DNA from: CBFHMJ01 sp965656875
GTDB taxonomy: Bacteria > Pseudomonadota > Gammaproteobacteria > Enterobacterales > Alteromonadaceae
Direction of reading: 5' to 3'
Assembly: GCA_965656875.1 (NCBI GenBank)
Contig: CBFHMJ010000054.1
Span: 151,608 to 215,607, forward strand
DNA length: 64,000 bases
In this document: in pieces, positions 41,989 through 51,330 of the stretch
How positions within the stretch are numbered: the first letter of the stretch is position 1
How the letters are laid out: every line of letters begins with the position of its first letter
Made by a program: the position numbers and the translations under genes
Notes under the pieces: generated by a model
The model's database searches: none
The model's input: only the letters and a program-made list of their open reading frames with translations
Told to the model about the DNA's origin: nothing

Positions 41989-43670
41989 CAGTCTCTTTCC
42001 ATGTCAGCTACGATAGGTTCCAGTTCTTCGCGAACGACTTTGATTTTCTTTTCATCCTGAGTATTGAAGGCTGCATCGAGGTGTCGACTTAGTTTGTCGA
42101 TATAATCACGCTGCTCACCAATCGACATCTCATAAAGCTTCTCAAGCCGGGCCTGAAGGTTTCTGTTAACCAGGGTATCACGTGGGTGAATTTTAAGTTT
42201 CCCCAGTTTTTCCAGTGTTTTAGCCTTTTCTTCATCAGATAAATCCGTATTGGTTTGCTCGAACACTTTGTTGATGCGCTTGCCCGTGCTGTTAACTAAT
42301 ACGTCAACATCCAGGATACCGTTCATGTCATAACTAAAGCGCACATCAACGGTTTCCTTGCCCGCATCATTTTTAGGCACTTTAACCTCAAGACGCCCAA
42401 TTTCGGTGTTATTACGAACGAAGCGACTTTCTCCCTGGTAGATGTGAAACTGAATGGTTGTCTGATGTTTGTGAACCGTGTAATAGGTTTGAACCCTGCT
42501 TACGGGCACGACGGTGTTGCGATCGATAATAGGGGAGAAAATATCGCCAACTTTGTCGTATTCATCTTCAGCATTATGAATACCAACACCCAGGCTGTAA
42601 GGTGTTACATCCGTTAAGACGACTTCTTTAAATGCTTCGTCATTCGCAACCATACCGGCTTGAATACCCGCGCCAATCGTTACCACTAAATCCGGGTCAA
42701 GATGGGATTGTGGTAACTGTCGTAGCATCTTGGTGATGGCCTGTTTAAAAGCAAACATGCGAGATGCGCCGCCGACAAGAATGACTTTATGAATATCAGC
42801 CGGTGAGAGATTTGCGTCTCGAATAACACGACCGACGGGATCGATGATTCGCTTAATCAAGTCCTGGGTGATTTTTTCAAATTCGCTGGCAGTGTAGGCA
42901 ATGTCCAGTGTTTGATCATTGAATTTGACCGTAGATGTTGCATCACGACCAGCAGCCAACTCAAGCTTCATCACTTCCATAGCGGCATACAATTGTTGTT
43001 TTTGGTGGTCATTGATAGCTTTTAGCTGGTGCTGCTCTATGACTTTTTTAACCAGCGCATGAGTGAAATCTTCTCCACCCAGATGGTTATCGCCTGCGGT
43101 TGCATGTACTTCCATCACGCCATCGAAGTATTCAAGTAAGGTAACGTCAAATGTTCCCCCACCCAAATCCAGCACCAGATAATGCACATCATCAGCCTGA
43201 TCGGATAATCCATAGGCGATTGCTGCGGCTGTTGGCTCATTGATGAGTCGGTCAACATTTAGTCCAGCCAGTTCTGCGGCAATACGGGTAGCTTTACGTT
43301 GTTGATCATTAAAGTAGGCTGGAACACTGATAACAGCGTTGGTGATAGGTTGATTTAAAAAGGCTTCAGCGTCCTTTTTTAATGCACTCAGCAAAATGGA
43401 CGATAATTCAGTAGCATCAAAATTCTTATCGGCCAGTTTAAAGCGTTTTGCACTGCCCATGGAGCGCTTAAATTGTGAGACAGATCGCTCCGGGTGAGAA
43501 ATTAATCGTGCTTTTGCAGGCTCACCAACCAGCACGTCACCGTTTTCGTCGATGCTGATTACTGACGGGGTGAGTTTATGGCCAAGGGCATTAGGAATGG
43601 CGACGTGCTCTCCATCTTTCCAAAATCCAATACCACTGTTTGTGGTGCCTAAATCTATTCCAACTATCAT
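41979..43670 (-). CDS. hscC: Hsp70-family chaperone HscC
   Basis: A 563-residue Hsp70 shorter than DnaK (~640). The ATPase domain (~1-370) has VGIDLGTTNSGIGFW, the NEPTAAAIAYGLSDQ hinge, LVLDLGGGTFDVTLLEYF and VILVGGASRMFAFKQAI. The substrate-binding domain is compact and the lid short, as in HscC (Hsc62). The start MIVGIDLG without extra N-terminal residues also fits HscC. In E. coli HscC interacts with sigma70 and J proteins DjlB/DjlC; here two J proteins follow in the same operon. No GrpE is adjacent, consistent with HscC not needing it. Confidence 0.93.
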   Translation of the reverse strand: MIVGIDLGTTNSGIGFWKDGEHVAIPNALGHKLTPSVISIDENGDVLVGEPAKARLISHPERSVSQFKRSMGSAKRFKLADKNFDATELSSILLSALKKDAEAFLNQPITNAVISVPAYFNDQQRKATRIAAELAGLNVDRLINEPTAAAIAYGLSDQADDVHYLVLDLGGGTFDVTLLEYFDGVMEVHATAGDNHLGGEDFTHALVKKVIEQHQLKAINDHQKQQLYAAMEVMKLELAAGRDATSTVKFNDQTLDIAYTASEFEKITQDLIKRIIDPVGRVIRDANLSPADIHKVILVGGASRMFAFKQAITKMLRQLPQSHLDPDLVVTIGAGIQAGMVANDEAFKEVVLTDVTPYSLGVGIHNAEDEYDKVGDIFSPIIDRNTVVPVSRVQTYYTVHKHQTTIQFHIYQGESRFVRNNTEIGRLEVKVPKNDAGKETVDVRFSYDMNGILDVDVLVNSTGKRINKVFEQTNTDLSDEEKAKTLEKLGKLKIHPRDTLVNRNLQARLEKLYEMSIGEQRDYIDKLSRHLDAAFNTQDEKKIKVVREELEPIVADMERDWWK

Positions 43671-44088
43671 CCGTTGTCCTTTTTACCTTGCAATCACTTC
43701 ATGGGCTAAAAAACCTGATTTGGCGCGAAGCAATTGACATCAAATACTGAATTTAAAACGCGCGAATTTTACACGAGAAACTCGGCCTTGAATATCCTGA
43801 TATGCTGCCTGATTGATAGTGAATGCTGTTTAAACCACGAAAAAATATAATTAACACATTGAGTTTTCGCTGTTATCACCAGAACGGAAAACAGAATCCA
43901 GACTATGAAATAATTTAAATAACTTAATTTAAATCCTCCCTGGAATTCATGAAAATTAACCTATACTTAATTTCAGGTTGTTGACTGATATTGCAAACTT
44001 TAGAGCGACTGGTGGTGAAAAAGCTCAATGATAATCAGTGATATCAGATTAAAAGTCGGCAACCCTTCAAGTTGAGTGGGTGAAAATC
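43671..44088. other. Gene-free interval, 418 bp, between divergent genes
   Basis: AT-rich spacer between hscC (minus) and the TorF-like porin (plus), presumably carrying both promoters. No gene or clear structured element seen. Confidence 0.5.
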
Positions 44089-44766
44089 ATGAAGATAAAA
44101 ACTGTAACGCTAGCCGGCTTATTGTTGTTGTCACCGGCCTCTTACGCTGATGTTTCTGCCACCGTAACAACGGTGAGTGATTATTTGTTTAATGGTGTCT
44201 CTCAGACACAAGAAGATCCGGCAATACAAGGAAGCCTCGACTGGGCGGGGGATTCTGGTTGGTATGCTGGCAGTTGGGGTTCTACGGTTGACTTTAGCGA
44301 GGTCGATATAGAATGGGATTTCTACGTAGGACGCTTTATGCAGTTAACGGACAACCTGTCGGTTGACTTGGGGATTGCACAGTATACCTATCATGGCGAT
44401 GGTGGCTCATCGGATTTTAATTATCCGGAGGTTTACGCTAAATGGGGCTATTACAACAGCGAAATTAACTTCTGGTACACATGGGATTACTTTGGCACAG
44501 GGGCGGGTCACTACATTGTTATGTTCAATCAGCACTTTCCTGTTACGGATGATTTTTCAATTATGGCTGGCGTGGATTTCTCTCAAAGTATGGATAGCGA
44601 CAAGTACGTCTGGGAACCTGGCGACAAGAATTATTTCCACTGGCAGTTAACGGGAAACTATAGCTATGGCGGATTTGATATGTCTTTGGGCGTGCAGGGA
44701 ACGGATATTGATACGTATGGCGATACCACCATCCTGTTCACGATAGGTCGGACATTTCAATTTTGA
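44089..44766 (+). CDS. TorF-family putative outer-membrane porin
   Basis: About 225 residues from the ATG at 44089 (a GTG at 44080 is possible). A signal peptide (MKIKTVTLAGLLLLSPASYA) precedes a beta-barrel: the first mature strand VSATVTTVSDYLFNGVSQTQEDPAIQ is the hallmark of the TorF/Gcw_chp family, and it ends with aromatic Phe (IGRTFQF) for BAM-dependent insertion. The barrel is rich in Trp, Tyr and Asp. Family members are small outer-membrane proteins of unknown substrate. It is monocistronic, upstream of a chemoreceptor with 127 bases between. Confidence 0.85.
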   Translation: MKIKTVTLAGLLLLSPASYADVSATVTTVSDYLFNGVSQTQEDPAIQGSLDWAGDSGWYAGSWGSTVDFSEVDIEWDFYVGRFMQLTDNLSVDLGIAQYTYHGDGGSSDFNYPEVYAKWGYYNSEINFWYTWDYFGTGAGHYIVMFNQHFPVTDDFSIMAGVDFSQSMDSDKYVWEPGDKNYFHWQLTGNYSYGGFDMSLGVQGTDIDTYGDTTILFTIGRTFQF

Positions 44767-44893
44767 GTGTTTGGCCTGATCAATATATTCAACGTTTAAA
44801 TACCCAAAAAAATGTCCAGTCTGACTGCTTGATAGTCTGATGGATTAACAATAATTAATTATTCGACAATAGGATTGCTGTGGGCGATAAATT

Positions 44894-46384
44894 ATGAATA
44901 AAGACTCGATTTCATTTAAGGTCATTACGTCAGCATTGATCGTGATAACGGTCGTATTGGTTATATTCGGTGTATATGACTATCTCACACAGAAGGACCG
45001 ATTAAAGCAAAGGCAGGCTGAACAGATAACGCTGGTCGCTGATCGTCTTCAGTTAAATTTGCCAAAGGCAATCTGGAACTTTGAAGAGGGACGAATAAAA
45101 CAAGTCCTGTCGTCAGAGCAAAAAGCGGCGGAAATAGCACATATCGTTGTGTTTGATGATCAGAACAAACCTGCATGGCAGTCAGCAGGGCAGTCAACAG
45201 AACATAGCGAACGCGTGTCGCTGAAATACATGGAAGATGGTTCGCCAACCAATGTTGGCGCGGCAGTTATCTATATCAATGACGAGGTTATCAATTCTAA
45301 TCTGTCATCACTTGCCGGATCGATTACGGTTAAAGTGCTGATTTTAAACATCATATTGATGTCGGTGCTGGTGGTTATCATTAGAAAGTTTGTGACAGTT
45401 CCACTGTCTGACATTGCTGTCGCGTTAGAAAATATTTCATGTGGTGAAGGTGATTTGACGCAACGACTCCATAAAAACAGAAAAGATGAAATTGGACGGG
45501 TTGCATCGTCATTTAATATCTTTGTTGAAAAAATACAAACCCTGGTTCAATCGATTCAATCGTCTGTTGATTCAAACGCCATGACGTCAACACGAGTGTT
45601 TGAGACGGCGACAATGGCCTCAGAATGTCTCGATTCACAACAGGCTGATACTGATCTTGTGGCCGCAGCGATAACTGAAATGTCGGCATCCGCACGTCAG
45701 ATTGCTGATAATGTGAAGATGACTGCCGATGCGTCGGATCAGGCAAGTGTAAAAACTCAGGAAGTATCGAACATTATTCATAATTCAATCGATTCAATCG
45801 GTGCATTATCGACTCAGTTAAACGAGGCATCTGATGTCGTTAAATCACTGGATAGCGATGTAAATGGTATTGTTTCTGTGTTGGATGTTATCCGGGGTAT
45901 CGCTGAGCAGACTAATTTGCTGGCACTCAATGCAGCCATTGAGGCAGCTCGCGCTGGTGAACAGGGCCGTGGATTTGCAGTTGTAGCAGATGAAGTACGG
46001 GCGTTGGCCAGTCGAACCCAGGAAAGTACGTCTCAGATCCAATCGACGATTCAACGTTTGCAAGAAAGTGCTCAGTCGGCAGTTTCTGTGATGGAAAGTA
46101 GTCAGCATAAAGGAGAGGAGAGCGTGGAAAATGCGCGATCTTCAGGTGCATCAATTACCAGTATTCTTGAAGCAACTGCACAGATCTCATCAATGGCGTC
46201 AGAGATTGCATCAGCCGTGTCAGAACAAAGTACGGTCGCTGATGAACTCAGTGGCAATGTCAATCGAATTGTCAGTGCGGGCCATGACACCCAGGATCAA
46301 CTGGCGGCTATGACATCCATTAGTGACGAAATGAAACGTAACACTGAGGATGTTAAAGATTTAACCGGACAGTTTAAGGTTTAG
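44894..46384 (+). CDS. Methyl-accepting chemotaxis protein
   Basis: A 496-residue chemoreceptor with helix 1 at ~10-30, a short periplasmic region (~31-145, single-Cache-like in size: AEIAHIVVFDDQNKPAW), helix 2 at ~147-170, HAMP (~172-225, CGEGDLTQRLHKNRKDEIGRV) and a signalling domain whose hairpin tip GIAEQTNLLALNAAIEAARA lies near residue 340. It differs from the other chemoreceptor in this window by its much smaller sensor part. Ligand unknown; no adjacent che genes. A terminator follows. Confidence 0.94.
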   Translation: MNKDSISFKVITSALIVITVVLVIFGVYDYLTQKDRLKQRQAEQITLVADRLQLNLPKAIWNFEEGRIKQVLSSEQKAAEIAHIVVFDDQNKPAWQSAGQSTEHSERVSLKYMEDGSPTNVGAAVIYINDEVINSNLSSLAGSITVKVLILNIILMSVLVVIIRKFVTVPLSDIAVALENISCGEGDLTQRLHKNRKDEIGRVASSFNIFVEKIQTLVQSIQSSVDSNAMTSTRVFETATMASECLDSQQADTDLVAAAITEMSASARQIADNVKMTADASDQASVKTQEVSNIIHNSIDSIGALSTQLNEASDVVKSLDSDVNGIVSVLDVIRGIAEQTNLLALNAAIEAARAGEQGRGFAVVADEVRALASRTQESTSQIQSTIQRLQESAQSAVSVMESSQHKGEESVENARSSGASITSILEATAQISSMASEIASAVSEQSTVADELSGNVNRIVSAGHDTQDQLAAMTSISDEMKRNTEDVKDLTGQFKV

Positions 46385-46443
46385 CTAGTCGTCTTGTCAG
46401 AGTGATTTGTCAGCGTGATGTTACCTCGATTTTCAGGATTTAA

Positions 46444-46467
46444 AGAGCTGGATTAATCCAGCTTTTC
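46444..46467. terminator. Terminator between the chemoreceptor and a convergent gene
   Basis: AGCTGGATTAATCCAGCT is a perfect 18-base palindrome flanked by AAAG on the left and TTTT on the right, so it can work in both directions. It overlaps the stop codon of the minus-strand gene. Confidence 0.8.
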
Positions 46468-47253
46468 CCTGATCCAAAGATACTTTCGATGAATATCGTC
46501 ATCATCAGTTGTTTGTAATATTTGTTCGACATAAAACAGCGCCTTTGCATGGTCGGGTTGATGCAATCCATCGCCATGCTGCCAGTACCTCACTAATTTT
46601 TCTAATGCCTCGATATGATTCTCAGCGGCCAACGCGGTTATCCAGGCCAGCTTTTGCTGGTGGAATTGTTCTCGTTGTTCTATGAAGTGTTCACGCGGTA
46701 ATCGTTCGCCCTGAATCAACGCCATATATTGCTCATCGCTGGTGCTGAATAAACTAAGTTGCGCGTCTTTTGAACCCGCATGAGCGGCTCGCAGCATTAG
46801 TGGTAACCAGGGGCGAGTTGGAATAAATCCATTAGCTTCACACCATTGAAAGCGTTCGTCCGTTTCGTCAATTAAATCTGATGACTCGTTCAGTCGAATA
46901 GCCTCATCTTTCCATTGTTGAAGTGCTTGCTGGTTTACTGGCAAATGACCGCAGCGCTTGAAACCACTGGCTTGTCGCCATAACAAATCGATGTGATTGT
47001 CCGTGTTTCCAGATGTATCTTCCGGCTTAGCAGAAAACGCCTGACCATGATTCATTGAATTCGCTGGTGAAGCAGCAATTGCGTCTGGCTCAGAATTATC
47101 AACGGGCAAAGATAGCGGTTCTGCAATATTCGCTTCAGGTGTTGATGAAAGCAAACTGGTGTCAGCGGGTGGGGTTGTAAAGAAATGCCAGATGAGCAAT
47201 GACAGCGTGAAAATACCCAAAACAATCGATAGGTAATTGATAATACGAGACAT
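46453..47253 (-). CDS. Membrane-anchored protein with Sel1-like C-terminal region
   Basis: A 266-residue protein with one N-terminal membrane helix (IINYLSIVLGIFTLSLLIWHFF), a Ser/Pro/Ala-rich linker (~30-85), and a helical C-terminal region with Sel1-like units (LMLRAAHAGSKDAQLSLF, LVRYWQHGDGLHQPDHAKALFYVEQIL). The two Cys around residues ~101 and ~133 could pair in the periplasm. It is probably an inner-membrane-anchored periplasmic adaptor. No specific function recognised. It stands alone between two terminators. Confidence 0.7.
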   Translation of the reverse strand: MSRIINYLSIVLGIFTLSLLIWHFFTTPPADTSLLSSTPEANIAEPLSLPVDNSEPDAIAASPANSMNHGQAFSAKPEDTSGNTDNHIDLLWRQASGFKRCGHLPVNQQALQQWKDEAIRLNESSDLIDETDERFQWCEANGFIPTRPWLPLMLRAAHAGSKDAQLSLFSTSDEQYMALIQGERLPREHFIEQREQFHQQKLAWITALAAENHIEALEKLVRYWQHGDGLHQPDHAKALFYVEQILQTTDDDDIHRKYLWIREKLD

Positions 47254-47317
47254 AAAAACAAAGCTTTGTAAAAACGTAATGCCGTATATTGCCTGTTTCT
47301 ATGAGTAATTCAATGTA

Positions 47318-47348
47318 AAAAAGAGTTCGTATGACACGAACTCTTTTT
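47318..47348. terminator. Strong bidirectional Rho-independent terminator
   Basis: AAAAAGAGTTCGT and ACGAACTCTTTTT form a perfect 13-base stem around ATGAC, with A and T runs built into the arms. It ends the secreted-protein gene at 47372 on the minus strand and insulates it from the next gene. Confidence 0.92.
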
Positions 47349-47371
47349 AAGTCTGCTAACTTGATGTGTTT

Positions 47372-48433
47372 CTATTCGCAAGCTTTACCGCAATCACCCA
47401 GTGTTACGACTTTTTGTGCCATGTAACTGGCAATGTTGTAATTGTGATTGTACGCAATGGCGCCTATATGCTGGCCATTGTATAAAATACCCGGAATCCA
47501 GCTATTGCTGTGCCATGAGCCATTACTGTATGCATACCGATTGACATGTGACGCGCCAGGCGCTGATGCTGAATAGTTTCCGCCCCAACCAGCAGTAATC
47601 GTTGGTGCAGTTTGGTAAACGCCAAGTTGAATCTGGTGTGCATTAGTACCATTTTTATTGCGATGAACACTGACGAACATATTTACGCCTGTGAACAGGT
47701 TGTTGATCATGTCGTCGATGTCAATTTCAAGTCGCCCTTCAATTTGTTCAACAGGTCCGGCGATTGATGGTTTGTCCAGAATTTCCTTCACGCCAAACAG
47801 ATCTTTCATATTGATAATGTCGGTATACTGCCGTAGACCTGCTTCGACCATATCATCGGCTTTAGCTTCAGCGTAATCATTGGCAAAAATACTAACAAGT
47901 TGGCTCAGACCTGGAATAGAAAGAATGCCGCCGGAACAGCTTAAATCGATGTTGTTTCTGTAGTTGATATCAAGATTGGTTAAAGCACCCGTATAGTAGT
48001 TGTAAGATGCTGTTGGGCGAAGATTACTTAATGAAATGGTTGCCTTTACGGTTGGGCATAGAATGTCTACACCATCAAACTTCGCCTGAGCCTTCAAACT
48101 GATGCTACCTACAGTCATGCGTACTTCTTGTGGTGCAGTACCTGAGAATGTAGCAACCAGTCGATCAGCATTAACGTCAATATAAGAGATGGATTTTACT
48201 TGATCGATGTTGCTAATTTCAGCGCGTAATTTAGATTCAATATTTAATTCCATTTGTTTGAGATTTGAGAACAATCCATCAGCATAACTGCCAACGTTAA
48301 TGGTAAATGCATCTTCGACAGGTGAAGGAACACCAGACGGTTTTGATAGTTTAAGGTCTGTTTGAGCGGCTGATAATGATGATGAAAATAACGCGACAGA
48401 GGTAATGAGTAGACTTTGTTTTAAAAACTTCAT
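47372..48433 (-). CDS. Secreted protein of unknown family, possibly TULIP/BPI-like
   Basis: A 353-residue protein with a signal peptide (MKFLKQSLLITSVALFSSSLSAAQ). The mature ~240 residues alternate long amphipathic beta strands with two helical segments (GLFSNLKQMELNIESKLRAEI; LVSIFANDYAEAKADDMVEAGL), an arrangement resembling lipid-binding TULIP-type domains, but I cannot confirm this. The C-terminal ~90 residues are rich in Ser, Asn, Tyr and Gly and end with a Cys pair (CGKACE). It lies downstream of the M4 protease on the same strand but is separated by a terminator, so it is expressed independently. Confidence 0.7.
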   Translation of the reverse strand: MKFLKQSLLITSVALFSSSLSAAQTDLKLSKPSGVPSPVEDAFTINVGSYADGLFSNLKQMELNIESKLRAEISNIDQVKSISYIDVNADRLVATFSGTAPQEVRMTVGSISLKAQAKFDGVDILCPTVKATISLSNLRPTASYNYYTGALTNLDINYRNNIDLSCSGGILSIPGLSQLVSIFANDYAEAKADDMVEAGLRQYTDIINMKDLFGVKEILDKPSIAGPVEQIEGRLEIDIDDMINNLFTGVNMFVSVHRNKNGTNAHQIQLGVYQTAPTITAGWGGNYSASAPGASHVNRYAYSNGSWHSNSWIPGILYNGQHIGAIAYNHNYNIASYMAQKVVTLGDCGKACE

Positions 48434-48590
48434 GTGTGATCCCCAAATAGCAGTATTTAAATAATGTAACGACAGTGAGTCGTCATTGCTTCTTGTGCAG
48501 GCAATACGCTACGGGTTTAAGTTTTCAAAATGGTTACAGGGATGTGAATGTTCTTTTTTGAAGGATATACAAACAACCGATAAGAAATAA

Positions 48591-48614
48591 GAAGCCACCC
48601 GATTGGGTGGCTTC
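48591..48614 (-). terminator. Terminator of the M4 protease gene
   Basis: GAAGCCACCC and GGGTGGCTTC pair perfectly around GATT; read on the minus strand it is followed by TTATTTCTTA. It lies about 50 bases past the protease stop codon. Confidence 0.85.
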
Positions 48615-48659
48615 TAAAGAACAACTAACAAAATGTCTAATTGAAAGTTAAACCATCAA

Positions 48660-50480
48660 TTATTTAGTGTAGCTCCATGCCAGGTCAACACCGCTGAATG
48701 CTGAGTAAGCGCGGATACCGATGTGCATGTCACCAGCCGCAGGGCTGTTGATAGTACAGCTTTCGTTGTTACCTGATTTGTAAGGACGGCAATCATAGTT
48801 TGAAGTCGTTGGTGCAGAACCTTGACGAACATAAAGGTCAGCATCACCAGTACCACCTGAGATATCAGCAGTGAATTTGCTCACACCTGAAGGTAGTGCT
48901 ACTGACTCACGGTGCCATTTACGACGGCTCTTAGAAATATTGTCTGTAGAACCTGAAGTTACGTCGCCCGGACCTGTTGTGCCACAAGATACGCCAACTG
49001 CTGCGAAAGCTGCTGTTACGTCAGCTTTTGTGTAGCCTTTATCGTCTGCTGCTGATTCAACACCACAAGCGCCCTGGTCAAACGTAGAGTTTGCAGACCA
49101 GTATACCTGGTTAGCCAGTGAGAAGATTTCGAACGCTTTACGTGTAGTCCATCCAGAAGTTGTAGCAAGCGTGTAGAATGCTTTGTTGTATACACCTGAG
49201 CTGTAGTGTACGTCCATACCGCTGGTGTAGTCATTTGCGTGACCAATTGAACGACCATCTTGTGGAGGGTTGTTCATGTAACGAAGTGCGCCAGATGCTT
49301 TAAAGATATCAGCACCAACTTGCCAGTCGTTTGAACCGTGCATGAAGTTTTCAGCTGCTTCACCCGCCATATCTGAGTATGCTTCGTTCATACCACCAGA
49401 CTGAGCGCTGTAAACAAGACCTGAGTTTTGTTCAGTGAAACCGTGAGCAACCTCGTGCGCAGATACGTCAAGACTTACCAGTGGGTAGAACGTAGAAGCA
49501 CCGTCACCGAATGTCATCGCTGAACCATTCCAGAATGCATTTTCATAGTTGTTGCTATAGTGAACACGCATTGTTAGCTGGAACGTAAGTGGTGGTGAAC
49601 CAACCCAGTCGTTGAACATATCGAATACAACGCCACCGAAGAAGTGAGCGTCATTTAGTGGAGCATAAGCGCCATTGATTTGCTTAGTGGTGTTACGAGG
49701 ACAAGTGTAGCTGAATGCTGATGAACCTGATGTGCTGTGGTTAAGGTTTACTGTCTTAACGTTAGCGTTGTTCATCGTACAAGTGTCGCCACTTTGTGCT
49801 ACGTCCATTTTACCGAAGTCAGTACCGTACTCGTATTGACCAGTTTTTGAATTACCGCCAGGGCCTGTACCAACTAGTGCGTGGTTAATACCTTCCCACT
49901 GCTCGATGATTTCACCAGTGTTTGCATCAACAACTGAGAAAGGACGAGTAGGTTGTGGGAAATCTGAGTAGTAAGACGTGATGTAAACCAGACGTGCTTG
50001 ATTGTTTTCGTCAAGAGCAACCCAAAGCTTGCTTTGTTCATTTTCAGTTTTTACAAGCTTTTTGCCTTTCTTTTGGAAAGCCATCAGGCTGTCATTTGAA
50101 TTCTTAGCTTTTTGAAGAGCATCTTTTTCTGAAATTTGAGGAGAAACAGAAGCCAGGTCGATGCTGATGTTTTGAGCAAGGTCACCTACAAGGTTAGACA
50201 CAACACCCATATCAGAACGGCTTGCTGCAATAGTGCGACCAAATACTGGAACGCCCTGGTAGTATTGTTGATAACGAACTTTAGTTAAACCGTTAGAAAG
50301 CGTTACTTCTTTAACTGCTTTTAGTGAATTACCACTTCCCAGATTTACAACTGAGTTAATGTCGCTACCGCTAACGGCATTAGTGGTTAGTGATTCAACA
50401 GAAACAACGTCTGCTGCATTAGCTGAAAAGCCCAGAGCCAGGGCAAGTGCTGCACTTAGTTTAGTAAGATTTTTAGCCAT
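48660..50480 (-). CDS. Secreted M4-family metalloprotease (vibriolysin type) with PPC domain
   Basis: A 606-residue pre-pro-enzyme. Signal peptide at 1-22 (ends SANA); pro-region with FTP and PepSY domains (~25-195, TKVRYQQYYQGVPVFGRTI, ARLVYITSYYSDFPQPTRPF); catalytic domain (~200-510) with zinc motif HEVAHGFTEQ (His342, Glu343, His346), the downstream zinc Glu in GGMNEAYSDMAGEAAE, and the catalytic His in GMDVHYSSGVYNKAFY; then a C-terminal PPC domain (~525-606, DADLYVRQGSAPT) usually trimmed after secretion. It is a type II-secreted endopeptidase cleaving before hydrophobic residues. A promoter and an inverted repeat lie upstream, suggesting regulated expression. Confidence 0.96.
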   Translation of the reverse strand: MAKNLTKLSAALALALGFSANAADVVSVESLTTNAVSGSDINSVVNLGSGNSLKAVKEVTLSNGLTKVRYQQYYQGVPVFGRTIAASRSDMGVVSNLVGDLAQNISIDLASVSPQISEKDALQKAKNSNDSLMAFQKKGKKLVKTENEQSKLWVALDENNQARLVYITSYYSDFPQPTRPFSVVDANTGEIIEQWEGINHALVGTGPGGNSKTGQYEYGTDFGKMDVAQSGDTCTMNNANVKTVNLNHSTSGSSAFSYTCPRNTTKQINGAYAPLNDAHFFGGVVFDMFNDWVGSPPLTFQLTMRVHYSNNYENAFWNGSAMTFGDGASTFYPLVSLDVSAHEVAHGFTEQNSGLVYSAQSGGMNEAYSDMAGEAAENFMHGSNDWQVGADIFKASGALRYMNNPPQDGRSIGHANDYTSGMDVHYSSGVYNKAFYTLATTSGWTTRKAFEIFSLANQVYWSANSTFDQGACGVESAADDKGYTKADVTAAFAAVGVSCGTTGPGDVTSGSTDNISKSRRKWHRESVALPSGVSKFTADISGGTGDADLYVRQGSAPTTSNYDCRPYKSGNNESCTINSPAAGDMHIGIRAYSAFSGVDLAWSYTK

Positions 50481-50605
50481 AATTCTCTCGTTTTATATGT
50501 TGTTTTGTCGTGTTCTTAACGACACGACGTGATTGTTATCAACTAGCTGCATTGGCCAGTCGTATACGTAGCAATTTGTAATTTATTGTTATTTAAATAT
50601 TCATT

Positions 50606-50625
50606 GTTGTTACATTTTTAACAAC
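50606..50625. promoter_or_regulatory. Inverted repeat over the predicted protease transcription start
   Basis: GTTGTTA-CATTTT-TAACAAC, perfect 7-base arms. It lies just downstream of the predicted -10 box of the protease promoter, where a repressor would block transcription. Candidate operator only. Confidence 0.45.
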
Positions 50626-50632
50626 GGAATTC

Positions 50633-50661
50633 ATACTAGGACAGCAAATATAAATTTACAA
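50633..50661 (-). promoter_or_regulatory. Candidate promoter of the M4 protease gene
   Basis: Read on the minus strand: TTGTAA, 17 bases, TAGTAT. Spacing is optimal and both hexamers are close to the sigma70 consensus. The leader would be about 145 bases long. Confidence 0.55.
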
Positions 50662-51248
50662 CCCCAAAAACCGAACAATCGGTAAAAAAATTGATAAATA
50701 CATATAAAACAATGGGATATGATCTTTATTTGAAAGGCTGAGAATTGCGAATGAAATATAAACGCATAAATATGCAATTATAACAGTAATTCATGCATTT
50801 TATTGTGGTTGTTTTTTGTTCATTTGCGAGGGTTTCTTGTTAATAGATTAATGTGATATATCGTCCTTATAATGATACAAAAACGACAAATTCAACGAAT
50901 GGCGACACCTGAATTAGCATTAATTCGTTCTGAATATGGTTACATGGAAGGGATGTCGGAATTTTAACAATAGATGTCCGGATTATTTGAACAGATATGA
51001 GCAGTTAAAAATAGGGTAGATTAATAAATGACCAGCCCTGATCCGCCTAATGTGAATATTAAATGACAGTTTATTCACCAAATGGAAATATGAGGGCAAT
51101 TATGAGGGTAATAAAAAGATATTGAATAACGGCCAGGAATTTAATTCACCAGCAATATCTTCTGATGGTGAGTATGAATTTTGTTTTGTCAGGAGAGTGT
51201 TTAATGGCGCTTTGGTGGGGCTAAAAGATTAGTTACAAGTTTAAAGCA

Positions 51249-51273
51249 GTGAAGCCCGTTAAACGGGCTTCAC
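51249..51273 (-). terminator. Hairpin terminator of the orphan GH31 N-domain gene
   Basis: GTGAAGCCCG and CGGGCTTCAC pair perfectly around TTAAA, about 60 bases past the stop of the minus-strand gene. The T-run on that side is weak (TGCTTT), so termination may be partial. Confidence 0.65.
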
Positions 51274-51330
51274 CAGGTGTTCGGCATTTATACAAAGAGG
51301 ATTGCATCATCAGAAACGATGCCTGTTTTG

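Larger units (their letters stand above)
50481..51330. other. Gene-free interval, 850 bp
   Basis: The longest non-coding stretch in the window and very AT-rich. It holds the protease promoter and an inverted repeat near 50600-50660 and the terminator of the gene at 51331. I found no open frame above about 40 codons that has a binding site, and no remnant of a GH31 catalytic domain next to the orphan GH31 N-terminal gene. Confidence 0.5.

Noticed and set aside
50872..50967. 31-codon ATG frame upstream of the protease on the other strand
   Set aside because: No ribosome binding site and very short; expected by chance in an 850-base gap.
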